Below are positions 26,828 through 34,239 of a stretch of 38,926 nt of DNA, piece by piece; positions within the stretch are counted from its first letter, which is position 1, and each line of letters begins with the position of its first letter. Position numbers and translations under genes: made by a program. The stretch covers positions 1 through 38,926 of the forward strand of contig JAGLCH010000225.1 in NCBI GenBank assembly GCA_023146355.1, given 5' to 3'. The notes under the pieces were generated by a model that searched no databases, was not told where the DNA came from, and was given only the letters and a program-made list of their open reading frames with translations. Source of the DNA: Bacteriovoracaceae bacterium. Lineage in GTDB: Bacteria; Bdellovibrionota; Bacteriovoracia; Bacteriovoracales; Bacteriovoracaceae.

Positions 26828-26918
26828 GGAGACGTGGCCGAGTGGCCGAAGGCAACGCCTTGCTAAGGCGTCGTACGCTTCCCGCGTACCGTGAGTTCGA
26901 ATCTCACCGTCTCCGCCA
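26828..26918 (+). tRNA. tRNA-Ser (anticodon GCU)
   Basis: A 91-base cloverleaf with acceptor stem GGAGACG/CGTCTCC, anticodon loop TTGCTAA giving GCU (reads AGC/AGU), a long variable arm (TCGTACGCTTCCCGCGTACC), T-arm GTGAG-TTCGAAT-CTCAC and an encoded CCA. It is the second serine tRNA next to serS. Confidence 0.95.
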
Positions 26919-26925
26919 TATTTTT

Positions 26926-26955
26926 AAAAACCCCTGTTTTGCAGGGGTTTTTTTT
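26926..26955 (+). terminator. Intrinsic terminator of the tRNA-Ser unit
   Basis: Stem AAAACCCCTG/CAGGGGTTTT around loop TTTTG, followed by an eight-T run (26948-26955), 7 bases after the second tRNA. The A run on the left gives a weak T tract on the minus strand, so it may also stop transcripts from the M48 gene. Confidence 0.87.
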
Positions 26956-26968
26956 ATCCCAAAATCAG

Positions 26969-27059
26969 CTTATTCACGATGCCTTTCACCCTGAGGGCGC
27001 TACAGGGGTGGATTCGTGCGTCCAAAATTCAGATTTGTTTCGACTCAAACGCTAATCTA
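26969..27059. repeat. 91-bp direct repeat, copy 1
   Basis: Identical over all 91 bases to copy 2 at 28547-28637. It runs from CTTATTCACGATGCC to CAAACGCTAATCTA. An imperfect inverted repeat lies inside it: CACGA...CACCCTG on the left pairs with CAGGGGTG...TCGTG on the right around AGGGCGCTA. Its last three bases supply the TAG stop codon of the minus-strand M48 gene. Confidence 0.9.
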
Positions 27060-28346
27060 CTCAAGTGACTTCTCAAATAATACATTTCTATATGCTCTCC
27101 AACATGAACTATGGTGTGAATCATCAAGTGTACCGTATTCTGGTTCAATATCATCTTCATAGTCGCATTCTGTATCAGCACCTACAAGAAAGTCATTAAA
27201 GCCTCGTATTGAAATATCACTCGATGCTAAAACCTGAACTGCAACTTCATCTGCATGGTCCTCATTAGTGTAAAAGCGTACTGAATTAAAATCCACTTCA
27301 TCTTCTATTTCACGCATGGCGACTCTGGTACTTACAGTTGATAGCTTGATGGCATTGAAGACGTTATTTTCAAGATAAATCCTTTCAAGTTGAGATAAAA
27401 TATCTTGTTGCATCTTACTGCCTCCGCTCAAAAGTTTACGAGCGATATTATAATCCATATCAAATGCTAGGGACGTCAGAAGAATAAAACCCATTTTTTT
27501 ATCACCTAAGCACTGCTCAGCTTCTTTCTCAAAGCGTGATGATAAATCAGTTATAGATCTTGAATTCGCTTCTGCTGTAATTACAAGCCTATGAGTTGCT
27601 TGACTATAGTTTTCTTCCATTACATCGATAAATTGATTGAGCAAAATTGCTGCATCATTACACTTGCTCTTATTTTGATCATAGATTAAGTCGCGAAGCT
27701 GTTGTGTAAGCAGGGCCATATTATTTTTATATATATTGAGTGGTATCCCACTTAATTCTTTGTTAGAAAATGGACCAACTAAACCGAACAATAGCTCATA
27801 TTTTGTCAGCATTTCACTTAGCCTAGGATCGCTTATAATTTGGTCTTTAAAGAGAACTTCACCTGTCGATTTATAGTAGAGGCTTGGGAAGTCTGTTTCT
27901 TGGAGCGCATGGTGGGCCATCTCATGGGCAAGGACTCCAATGACTGTTTCATCTGAATAATTCTGAAGCAGCCCTCGACTGACTACAATATAGTTTGGTC
28001 TTAGTCCTGTTGTGGGGTCTAATGAAATTGCCATTGCATTTTCTAATGCAACATCAAGAATCAAAATTTGAGGAGTTGTTTGTAATTGATACTGATTTGG
28101 AAACTGAAGTTTAAATCCAATTACAACTCTATCTAAATATGACTCAACTTGATCGTAAAGTTTATTTGAGTGGTCGAGTATTTTATCTTCCTCACGCAGC
28201 TCCATTTGAGCTATTATGGGCTCTACATTTTCAAGATGGAACTCTTTAGCTGACTCCCAATCCATAAAATATTGAATTTCATCTGTTGCCACTACAGATG
28301 CTAGAGGAGATAAAATACAAATCAATATGATCAATAAATTTCGCAT
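27057..28346 (-). CDS. Exported M48-family metalloprotease
   Basis: A 429-residue protein with a signal peptide (residues about 1-20, MRNLLIILICILSPLASVVA). The zinc protease motif is HEMAH at 141-145 within VIGVLAHEMAHHALQ. A later YTNEDHADEVAVQVLA segment matches the second M48 region that supplies the third zinc ligand. The C-terminus is acidic with two cysteines that might form a disulfide (CDYEDDIEPEYG, then SSCWRAY). It is predicted to be a periplasmic or surface zinc endopeptidase, perhaps for protein quality control or envelope turnover; the substrate is unknown. An AGGAAG ribosome-binding site precedes the ATG. The gene lies alone between two identical 91-bp repeats, and its stop codon falls inside one of them. 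Confidence 0.85.
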   Translation of the reverse strand: MRNLLIILICILSPLASVVATDEIQYFMDWESAKEFHLENVEPIIAQMELREEDKILDHSNKLYDQVESYLDRVVIGFKLQFPNQYQLQTTPQILILDVALENAMAISLDPTTGLRPNYIVVSRGLLQNYSDETVIGVLAHEMAHHALQETDFPSLYYKSTGEVLFKDQIISDPRLSEMLTKYELLFGLVGPFSNKELSGIPLNIYKNNMALLTQQLRDLIYDQNKSKCNDAAILLNQFIDVMEENYSQATHRLVITAEANSRSITDLSSRFEKEAEQCLGDKKMGFILLTSLAFDMDYNIARKLLSGGSKMQQDILSQLERIYLENNVFNAIKLSTVSTRVAMREIEDEVDFNSVRFYTNEDHADEVAVQVLASSDISIRGFNDFLVGADTECDYEDDIEPEYGTLDDSHHSSCWRAYRNVLFEKSLE

Positions 28347-28391
28347 GTGTAAGACTTCCTATTGAGTGTCAAAGAATTAGTCGGTTATGAA

Positions 28392-28397
28392 ATTATA
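28392..28397 (-). promoter_or_regulatory. -10 box upstream of the M48 gene; gap 28347-28742
   Basis: Consensus TATAAT on the minus strand, 46 bases from the M48 ATG, with no convincing -35 at 17 bases. This 396-base gap also holds repeat copy 2 and the putative promoter of the HD-GYP gene. Nothing coding is seen in it. Confidence 0.4.
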
Positions 28398-28546
28398 ACG
28401 ACCTATTAATATGTGATAGATACAAGCTCTGCCCAAATTAATGCACTATTTGTGCCAAGATTAGTCTGTCGAATGTCAGATTGATTAAAGCTTTTGATTA
28501 CAATTGGTCCAAGAAATCTAAGTCCGCACATAAGCTACCAAAATGA

Positions 28547-28637
28547 CTTATTCACGATGCCTTTCACCCTGAGGGCGCTACAGGGGTGGATTCGTGCGTC
28601 CAAAATTCAGATTTGTTTCGACTCAAACGCTAATCTA
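28547..28637. repeat. 91-bp direct repeat, copy 2
   Basis: Identical to copy 1 and in the same orientation, 1578 bases away (start to start). It lies upstream of the M48 gene on one side and of the HD-GYP gene on the other. Identity stops sharply at both ends, apart from a nearby shared CCAAAAT. Confidence 0.9.
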
Positions 28638-28698
28638 TATGATTTGCATAAACTATTCTCTTGTTAGGCCCAGTATTCCTGCCATTGCAAAAATTCCG

Positions 28699-28704
28699 TA
28701 TAAT
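28699..28704 (+). promoter_or_regulatory. -10 box upstream of the HD-GYP gene
   Basis: Consensus TATAAT, 38 bases upstream of the ATG at 28743. A -35 match is weak. Confidence 0.4.
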
Positions 28705-28742
28705 GATAATATTTAGTAACTTAAACCCATGAGATGAAATAG

Positions 28743-29735
28743 ATGAGTGATATGATTGAGTATATAGAGATTAGTATTTCTTTGCTTTTGAAAGTAAAGC
28801 GACCGCTCTCCTTTGATTTATACGTTCAGCGAACTGCCAATAAGTATTCCAAAATTTCAAATATGGGCGAATTGATTGATGTTTCTCGCATAGAAGCTTA
28901 TGCAAATAAAGGGATTGAATATTTCTATATTACAAATGATGACTACAAAATTTACACTGAATTCATTTGTAACCTAGGGGCAATTCTTCAAAAGTCATCA
29001 GATTCCTTTAAGCCTCGTGAAGCAATCGAGATACTTAAGGAGCTGACAATCTTCACAGTCAAGGAATTGAGTGAGGGGCTAGATGTTAATGAGAAGGTTT
29101 TTGAAAGTGCAGGGGTTGTAGTATCTGAGAGTATTGAGATTTTAGAGAAGAATCCAAAGCTTGCATTTAACTTAATTACGCTAATGGGTGCCCATGGCGA
29201 CTTGATGAAGAATTCACTTGCCACCAGTATCCTGTCGGTTCTATTGGCAAAAAAACTAGAAATTTTATCAAAAGCTAATTTGGAAATCATAGGACTTGGA
29301 GGCTTTTTCCACGATATGGGGATGACTCAACTCAACTTTGACCCCGAAGAAACAGAAATACTTTCTCGTGATCAAAGAATTGAGATTTACAGACATCCCG
29401 AGCTTGGCAGGGATTTGCTTACTGGAAATTCAATAATTAAGAGAGAAGTGCTTTTAATTATTCTTCAACACCATGAGCAACCCAATGGCCTTGGATACCC
29501 AAACAAACTCAAAGATCGCGATATTTACCCTCCTGCGAAAATCATCTCTGTTGCATCTAGTTTTGTAGAACTAGTTGTTAGTTCAAAGTTAAAGCAGGGA
29601 GTTTCAAAAGATGAAGCATTCAAAAACTTAGAAGACTCAAGAGATAAGTTTGATTCAAAAATGCTGCGAGAATTCAAAGAATTAATCTATCCTGAGTGCA
29701 GAGTGATTAAAAAAAGTTCTAGTACCTATAAGTAA
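28743..29735 (+). CDS. Degenerate HD-GYP domain protein
   Basis: A 330-residue cytoplasmic protein. Residues about 1-130 are an N-terminal domain similar in layout to those preceding HD-GYP modules (FDLYVQRTANKYSKI, then KGIEYFYITNDDY). Residues about 140-320 form an HD-GYP domain with HD190-191, H218 (HPELGRDLL), HH243-244 and GYP at 251-253. HD-GYP proteins normally hydrolyse cyclic di-GMP. Several catalytic positions differ from the consensus: the first histidine is N157 (MKNSLATSIL), HDxGK is HDMGM (K to M194), HHExxDG is HHEQPNG (D to N248), and the late aspartate is S272 (VASSF). It may be a slow phosphodiesterase or a cyclic-dinucleotide sensor. It is a single-gene unit with a weak ribosome-binding site. 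Confidence 0.78.
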   Translation: MSDMIEYIEISISLLLKVKRPLSFDLYVQRTANKYSKISNMGELIDVSRIEAYANKGIEYFYITNDDYKIYTEFICNLGAILQKSSDSFKPREAIEILKELTIFTVKELSEGLDVNEKVFESAGVVVSESIEILEKNPKLAFNLITLMGAHGDLMKNSLATSILSVLLAKKLEILSKANLEIIGLGGFFHDMGMTQLNFDPEETEILSRDQRIEIYRHPELGRDLLTGNSIIKREVLLIILQHHEQPNGLGYPNKLKDRDIYPPAKIISVASSFVELVVSSKLKQGVSKDEAFKNLEDSRDKFDSKMLREFKELIYPECRVIKKSSSTYK

Positions 29736-29912
29736 TGACTCTTCATGTACTGAATCCGTTTTAGTTCGATGGCATGACAATAATATCGAATACTTTAGCG
29801 CTAGATACGGCCCATCTATGGTGATATTTACTTTATTTATCTCTCTTCACTCAGTTCATCTGTTAAAATGTCGAACAGTAACACTACTAAATCAATATAT
29901 TATGAGGTCGCT

Positions 29913-30890
29913 ATGTATAAAATGATTATTATTGGAGCAGGCCCTTCGGGAATCAGTCTCGCAGCGGAACTTATCAGTGATGGAGTTCCATCGGATCAAA
30001 TCTTAGTTTTGGAAAAGGCAGAAGAAAAATCATTCATCATGAGAACCCTCTACCCTGCCCAAAAGATGGTAACAGCAAACTTTAAGGGACTTAACCCAGT
30101 GGCGAATGGAGTCATGAAATTTTATGACTGCTATAAAGATGATGCGTTAACTGTCCTCGATGAAACCATTAAGAAATATAATATCAATGTAAATTTTAAG
30201 AGTGAGGCACTACGGGTAGAGAAAAAAGAAGATCGTTTTGTCGTTACATCAAAGAGTGGAACATTTGAATCGGAACTTGTCGCTATCGGTATTGGAATCT
30301 TTGGAAGGCCAAATAAGCCTGACTATAAAATTCCACCTGCTCTGATAAAAAAATGTCAATACGATATTACCAGTACTAACATTGAGAATGAAAAGGTCTG
30401 TGTCGTTGGTGGTGGTGATTCTGCTGCAGAGTATGTTAAGCATCTTGTCGATGAGAATAATAATCTATTTCTTTCAAGTCGAGAGGTAGACCTTAGTTAC
30501 ATGAATCCGCAAAACCGCGATGACATTATTGAGATGGATAAGGCACAGAAGATGAAGCTTTTGGCCGGAAGCAACATTGTAAGTTTAGAAGAGACTGATG
30601 AAGGGCAAATTAGAGTTAACTTGAAGGAGTTCGATCCAGAGCATGTCGTTGTCGATCGAATGGTATTTGCACTCGGTGGAACAACTCCAAGTAATTTTTT
30701 AAAAGTTATGGGGATTGATCTAGATAATGACCGTCCTAAAATCGATGATCACTTTGAATCAGAGCAGGTCCCCGGCCTGTTTGTTGTGGGAGATTTGGCG
30801 GTCAAGAAAAATGGTGGTGCAATTATTGTTGCCTTTAATACATCTGAAGCAGCAAAAAATCGTATCATGCAAAAGTATGTGAAAAACTAG
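29913..30890 (+). CDS. FAD/NAD(P)-dependent oxidoreductase, thioredoxin-reductase fold
   Basis: A 325-residue flavoprotein. The start at 29913 has a GAGG ribosome-binding site 5 bases upstream; a longer in-frame form from 29868 would put 15 unrelated residues ahead of the FAD motif. It has an N-terminal FAD-binding GAGPSG motif (IIIGAGPSGISLAAEL), a second nucleotide-binding VVGGGDSAAEYVKHL and a C-terminal LFVVGDLA FAD segment. The redox-active CxxC pair of true thioredoxin reductases is absent. It is therefore more like the YpdA/ferredoxin-NADP-reductase-like branch, which reduces a separate partner. The partner is not encoded nearby. It converges on pntB with a shared bidirectional terminator. 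Confidence 0.82.
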   Translation: MYKMIIIGAGPSGISLAAELISDGVPSDQILVLEKAEEKSFIMRTLYPAQKMVTANFKGLNPVANGVMKFYDCYKDDALTVLDETIKKYNINVNFKSEALRVEKKEDRFVVTSKSGTFESELVAIGIGIFGRPNKPDYKIPPALIKKCQYDITSTNIENEKVCVVGGGDSAAEYVKHLVDENNNLFLSSREVDLSYMNPQNRDDIIEMDKAQKMKLLAGSNIVSLEETDEGQIRVNLKEFDPEHVVVDRMVFALGGTTPSNFLKVMGIDLDNDRPKIDDHFESEQVPGLFVVGDLAVKKNGGAIIVAFNTSEAAKNRIMQKYVKN

Positions 30891-30905
30891 ATTTTATATT
30901 TTATG

Positions 30906-30971
30906 AAAAAAAAAGAATGACGCCCTTTTGATCTGTACCCAAAATAGGACAGATCATTAGGGCGTTTTTTT
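30906..30971. terminator. Bidirectional intrinsic terminator
   Basis: Two-part stem: ACGCCCT/AGGGCGT (30920-30926 with 30959-30965) enclosing GATCTGT/ACAGATC. It is flanked by an A run on the left and a seven-T run on the right (30965-30971). It serves the plus-strand oxidoreductase and the minus-strand pntB, whose stop overlaps the T run. Confidence 0.85.
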
Positions 30972-32358
30972 ATAGTTCGACGTTAAGAGAGTCGACACTC
31001 ATCTTGGCATCACCATAAAGCATTCGCGTATTCTCTTTGTAGAAAAGAGGGTTTTCAATTCCAGCATATCCTGCTGCCATGGAGCGTTTCATTACAACAA
31101 CTTTTTTTGCTCTCCAGGCCTCAATTACAGGCATTCCATAAATTGGGCTTCCCTCATCATCAAGTGCTGCAGGGTTTACAATATCATTTGCACCAATAAT
31201 AAGGACAAGATCAACACTTTCAATATCGCCGTTTACTTCATCCATTTCAAAAACAATATCGTAGGGAACATTGGCCTCTGCAAGTAGAACATTCATGTGT
31301 CCAGGTAAGCGACCAGCAACAGGGTGAATCGCAAAGCGAACATTTTTTCCCTTCTCTCTTAGAGTCTTCACCATTTCATAAACGGGGTACTGTGCCTTTG
31401 CCACTGCCATTCCATAACCGGGAACGATCATCACTGAATTTGCCTCTTCTAGAAGATTTGCAACTTCGTTGTGATTGATAGAAAGAACTTCGCCTTCAAT
31501 TTCTTTTGCGCTGGAGCTGCTTACGCTTTCTCCAAATCCGCCAAGAATTACTGAGATGAACGAACGGTTCATTGCCTTGCACATAATGTAGGAAAGAATT
31601 GCACCGGAACTACCGACGAGTGCACCAACTACAATAAGTAGGTCATTGGAAAGCATGAAGCCTGCAGCTGCTGCGGCCCATCCTGAGTAAGAATTAAGCA
31701 TAGAGACAACAACAGGCATATCTGCACCACCAATTGCCATAACTAGAATAATACCGATAAAACAAGCAATTCCAGTCATGATTAATAATTCAGGTAATCC
31801 AGTTGTTCCCTGTGCATTAAGAAAACGAACACAGAGGTAAATACTTCCAATGAGCAGGGCAATATTTATTGTATGCCGTCCAAAGTAGCGCAACGGCTTG
31901 CTCATTATTTTCCCTTGAAGTTTTCCCCAAGCGACGATTGAACCAGTCAAAGTTATAGCACCAATAAAAATCCCAATAAAAATTTCGATCAGGTGGATGG
32001 AGTGTGCAGCGCCAGTAAGAGTAGCTGTGTGGGGATCTAGGTATGATCCAAAGCCAACTAATACGGCAGCTAAACCAACAAAGCTGTGAAGCATTGCTAC
32101 AAGCTGGGGCATGGCAGTCATCTCTACTTTAATCGCAACAGCGACCCCAATCAAAGCGGCAATGCCTATAGCGAGAGCAATAAATCCATGGCCTGCGACA
32201 CTAGTCCCAAGAACTGTTGCAATAATTGCTATTGCCATTCCAATCATGCCAAAAAAGTTTCCCCTTTTCGCTGACTCTTGAGAGGCAAGCCCCCCTAAAC
32301 TTAAAATAAATAAAACACTGGCAAAAAGATAGGCCACTGTTTGAATTCCTGCATTCAT
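30970..32358 (-). CDS. pntB: NAD(P) transhydrogenase subunit beta
   Basis: Membrane and NADP(H)-binding subunit of the proton-translocating transhydrogenase, which uses the proton gradient to make NADPH from NADH. Its 462 residues equal the E. coli length. The membrane domain keeps H91 (VAMLHSFVGLAAVLVG) and N222 (VSMLNSYSGW), the residues on the proton path in E. coli. The NADP-binding domain III has PGYGMAVAKAQ from residue 313. It follows pntA by 9 bases and ends at the bidirectional terminator. Confidence 0.96.
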   Translation of the reverse strand: MNAGIQTVAYLFASVLFILSLGGLASQESAKRGNFFGMIGMAIAIIATVLGTSVAGHGFIALAIGIAALIGVAVAIKVEMTAMPQLVAMLHSFVGLAAVLVGFGSYLDPHTATLTGAAHSIHLIEIFIGIFIGAITLTGSIVAWGKLQGKIMSKPLRYFGRHTINIALLIGSIYLCVRFLNAQGTTGLPELLIMTGIACFIGIILVMAIGGADMPVVVSMLNSYSGWAAAAAGFMLSNDLLIVVGALVGSSGAILSYIMCKAMNRSFISVILGGFGESVSSSSAKEIEGEVLSINHNEVANLLEEANSVMIVPGYGMAVAKAQYPVYEMVKTLREKGKNVRFAIHPVAGRLPGHMNVLLAEANVPYDIVFEMDEVNGDIESVDLVLIIGANDIVNPAALDDEGSPIYGMPVIEAWRAKKVVVMKRSMAAGYAGIENPLFYKENTRMLYGDAKMSVDSLNVEL

Positions 32359-32367
32359 AGTTATCCC

Positions 32368-33903
32368 CTATCTTCTAAACATTTTGAGCATTCTATGTGT
32401 GACCAAAAAGCCACCCACGATATTAATGCTAGCAACCAATATTGCGATGAAAGCAATAATAGTCATCGGGTTAGTATAATCGGGCCTCATCTGGAGAAGT
32501 CCACCAATAATGATAATTCCGCTAATAGCATTTGTTACTGCCATTAGAGGAGTGTGTAGAGAGTGAGAAACATTCCACACAACCTGCCATCCAATAAAAC
32601 AGGAAAGAATAAAAACTGTGAAATGAGATAGAAACTCTGGTGGAGCAACAAGCCCTAGGCCGTAGAGAAGTGCGCCGATAGTAGCAAGAACAACTGCTGT
32701 TGTTTTTGTCTTTTTTGAACTTTTTTGAGCATCAGTAAGCTCTATCTTGACTACTTCTTCTTTTTTATCCTGTGGGCGTGTAGGGCTTACAGGAAGGGGC
32801 TCTGGGGGCCAATTAATTTCACCGTTATGAACGACCATTGCGCGCTTAACGACATCATCTTCCATATCAATTTTAAAATTTTCGGCCTTGCCCATATCGT
32901 CGATGAGGTGGCAGAGATTATTTCCATATAGCTGACTTGCCTGTGATGGCAATTGATCTAGCTTACCAATAATTGTTACGCCATTATCCGTTTTATAAAC
33001 CTCATTGGGTCTTGTGAAGACGCAGTTTCCGCCCGTTGAAGCAGCGAGGTCGACAATAATTGAGCCGGGCCTCATGGCATTAACATGGTAGTCGAGTATT
33101 AGTTTTGGTGCTTCTCTTCCTGGAATTTGAGCAGTGGTAATAATAATGTCCACATCCTTGGCCTGCTCAGTAAAGAGTGCCATTTCTGCATCAATAAATT
33201 CCTGACTCATCACCTTAGAGTAACCAGAAGAAGTGGCGCCATCTTCCTCAATTTCTACAGTAAGAAATTGTGCACCCATGCTTTCAATCTGCTCTTTAAC
33301 TTCTTTGCGAGTGTCAAAGGCACGTACGATTGCTCCCAAACTATTGGCCGCACCTATCGCAGCAAGACCAGCTACCCCTGCTCCAATAACAAGTACTTTG
33401 GCAGGGTCAACTTTTCCGGCAGCAGTAATTTGACCGTTGAGGAAGCGGCCAAAATGATTGGCGGCCTCGATAACAGATCTGTATCCTGCAATGTTTGCCA
33501 TTGATGATAGGACATCCATTTTTTGAGCACGGCTAATTCGAGGTATCGCATCCATTGCAATGGCATTGATTTTTTTAGCTGCTAATTTCTTAAGCAGCTC
33601 CTCATTTTGTCCGGGCCATATGTAACTTAAGGTTACTGTCCCTTCTTTGATCAATTCAATTTCACTTGGGGTTGGAGCTTGGACCTTAAGTACAATATCT
33701 ACCTGTTGGTAGAGATCACCAAGATCCTCTACAACTACAGCTCCTACAGCGCTAAACTCGTCATCGCTGTAATTTGAATTAAGGCCTGCGCCTTTTTCAA
33801 TTAAGACCTCAAAACCCTGCTTTATAAGACGGGTCGTGGTTTTTGGAGTTGCTGCAACACGCAGTTCTCCTTCCACTGTTTCCTTTGGAATACCAACTTT
33901 CAT
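32368..33903 (-). CDS. pntA: NAD(P) transhydrogenase subunit alpha
   Basis: NAD(H)-binding subunit, 511 residues. Domain I starts MKVGIPKE and has SRAQKMDVLSSMANIAGYRS and the Rossmann motif GAGVAG (174-179, IGAGVAGLAAIGAANSLGA). A charged linker (about 385-400) leads to four C-terminal membrane helices. The layout is the single-chain alpha of proteobacteria, with no split into PntAA and PntAB. A GAGG ribosome-binding site precedes the ATG. It forms an operon with pntB. Confidence 0.96.
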   Translation of the reverse strand: MKVGIPKETVEGELRVAATPKTTTRLIKQGFEVLIEKGAGLNSNYSDDEFSAVGAVVVEDLGDLYQQVDIVLKVQAPTPSEIELIKEGTVTLSYIWPGQNEELLKKLAAKKINAIAMDAIPRISRAQKMDVLSSMANIAGYRSVIEAANHFGRFLNGQITAAGKVDPAKVLVIGAGVAGLAAIGAANSLGAIVRAFDTRKEVKEQIESMGAQFLTVEIEEDGATSSGYSKVMSQEFIDAEMALFTEQAKDVDIIITTAQIPGREAPKLILDYHVNAMRPGSIIVDLAASTGGNCVFTRPNEVYKTDNGVTIIGKLDQLPSQASQLYGNNLCHLIDDMGKAENFKIDMEDDVVKRAMVVHNGEINWPPEPLPVSPTRPQDKKEEVVKIELTDAQKSSKKTKTTAVVLATIGALLYGLGLVAPPEFLSHFTVFILSCFIGWQVVWNVSHSLHTPLMAVTNAISGIIIIGGLLQMRPDYTNPMTIIAFIAILVASINIVGGFLVTHRMLKMFRR

Positions 33904-33949
33904 AGCTTTACCTCATATGTCTATCGGGCATTAATAAAGATTATTTATT

Positions 33950-33978
33950 ATTGTAGGTGGTAATGTGTAGATGACCAA
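33950..33978 (-). promoter_or_regulatory. Putative promoter of pntAB
   Basis: On the minus strand: TTGGTC (33973-33978), a 17-base spacer and TACAAT (33950-33955), 47 bases upstream of the pntA ATG. The -10 box matches 5 of 6 and the -35 box is weak. Confidence 0.42.
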
Positions 33979-34015
33979 TTAAATCTTTTTATAGCAGTAT
34001 AGTTTAATCTGATAA

Positions 34016-34151
34016 GAATGCCCTACTCTGTTCAAGAATACAATTACGGTGACTTGGGAGATGGCCACTATTTAAGGCATTCACCTCCTCTAGTGAAAGT
34101 TCTTAATTTGTTAATTATCTTACTCCAAGCGACCGATATTATAGATATAAT
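34016..34151 (+). promoter_or_regulatory. Leader region of the 933-residue exported protein gene
   Basis: Part of a 336-base gap (33904-34239). It holds a widely spaced inverted repeat GAATGCC/GGCATTC (34016-34022 with 34076-34082) and a TATAAT -10 box at 34146-34151, 89 bases before the gene start. No clear -35 is seen. The rest of the gap shows nothing else convincing. Confidence 0.3.
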
Positions 34152-34239
34152 AATAGTTTAAGTGATCGAAACTGTTTTTTCAGGTAAGAGGCTCAACTAT
34201 AATGAAATAAGGTATGAATTCATCTACCAGAGGTTGATT

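Noticed and set aside
26969..28637. Reading the two 91-bp repeats as integron attC sites
   Set aside because: No integron integrase is seen (the recombinase present is island-type), and the core sites GTTRRRY/RYYYAAC are not recognisable in the repeats.
26969..28637. Treating the repeats as a CRISPR array
   Set aside because: Only two copies, 1.5 kb apart, with a gene between them and no cas genes.
29765..29790. Inverted repeat TTCGAT/ATCGAA after the HD-GYP gene
   Set aside because: Only 6-bp arms around a 14-base spacer, with no T run; not distinguishable from chance in AT-rich sequence.
34018..34161. A 47-codon open frame (ATG CCC TAC ... GTT TAA) upstream of the large exported protein gene
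   Set aside because: No good ribosome-binding site and no recognisable motif; its isoleucine-rich end is what AT-rich non-coding DNA produces. It could be a leader peptide, but nothing beyond length supports it.
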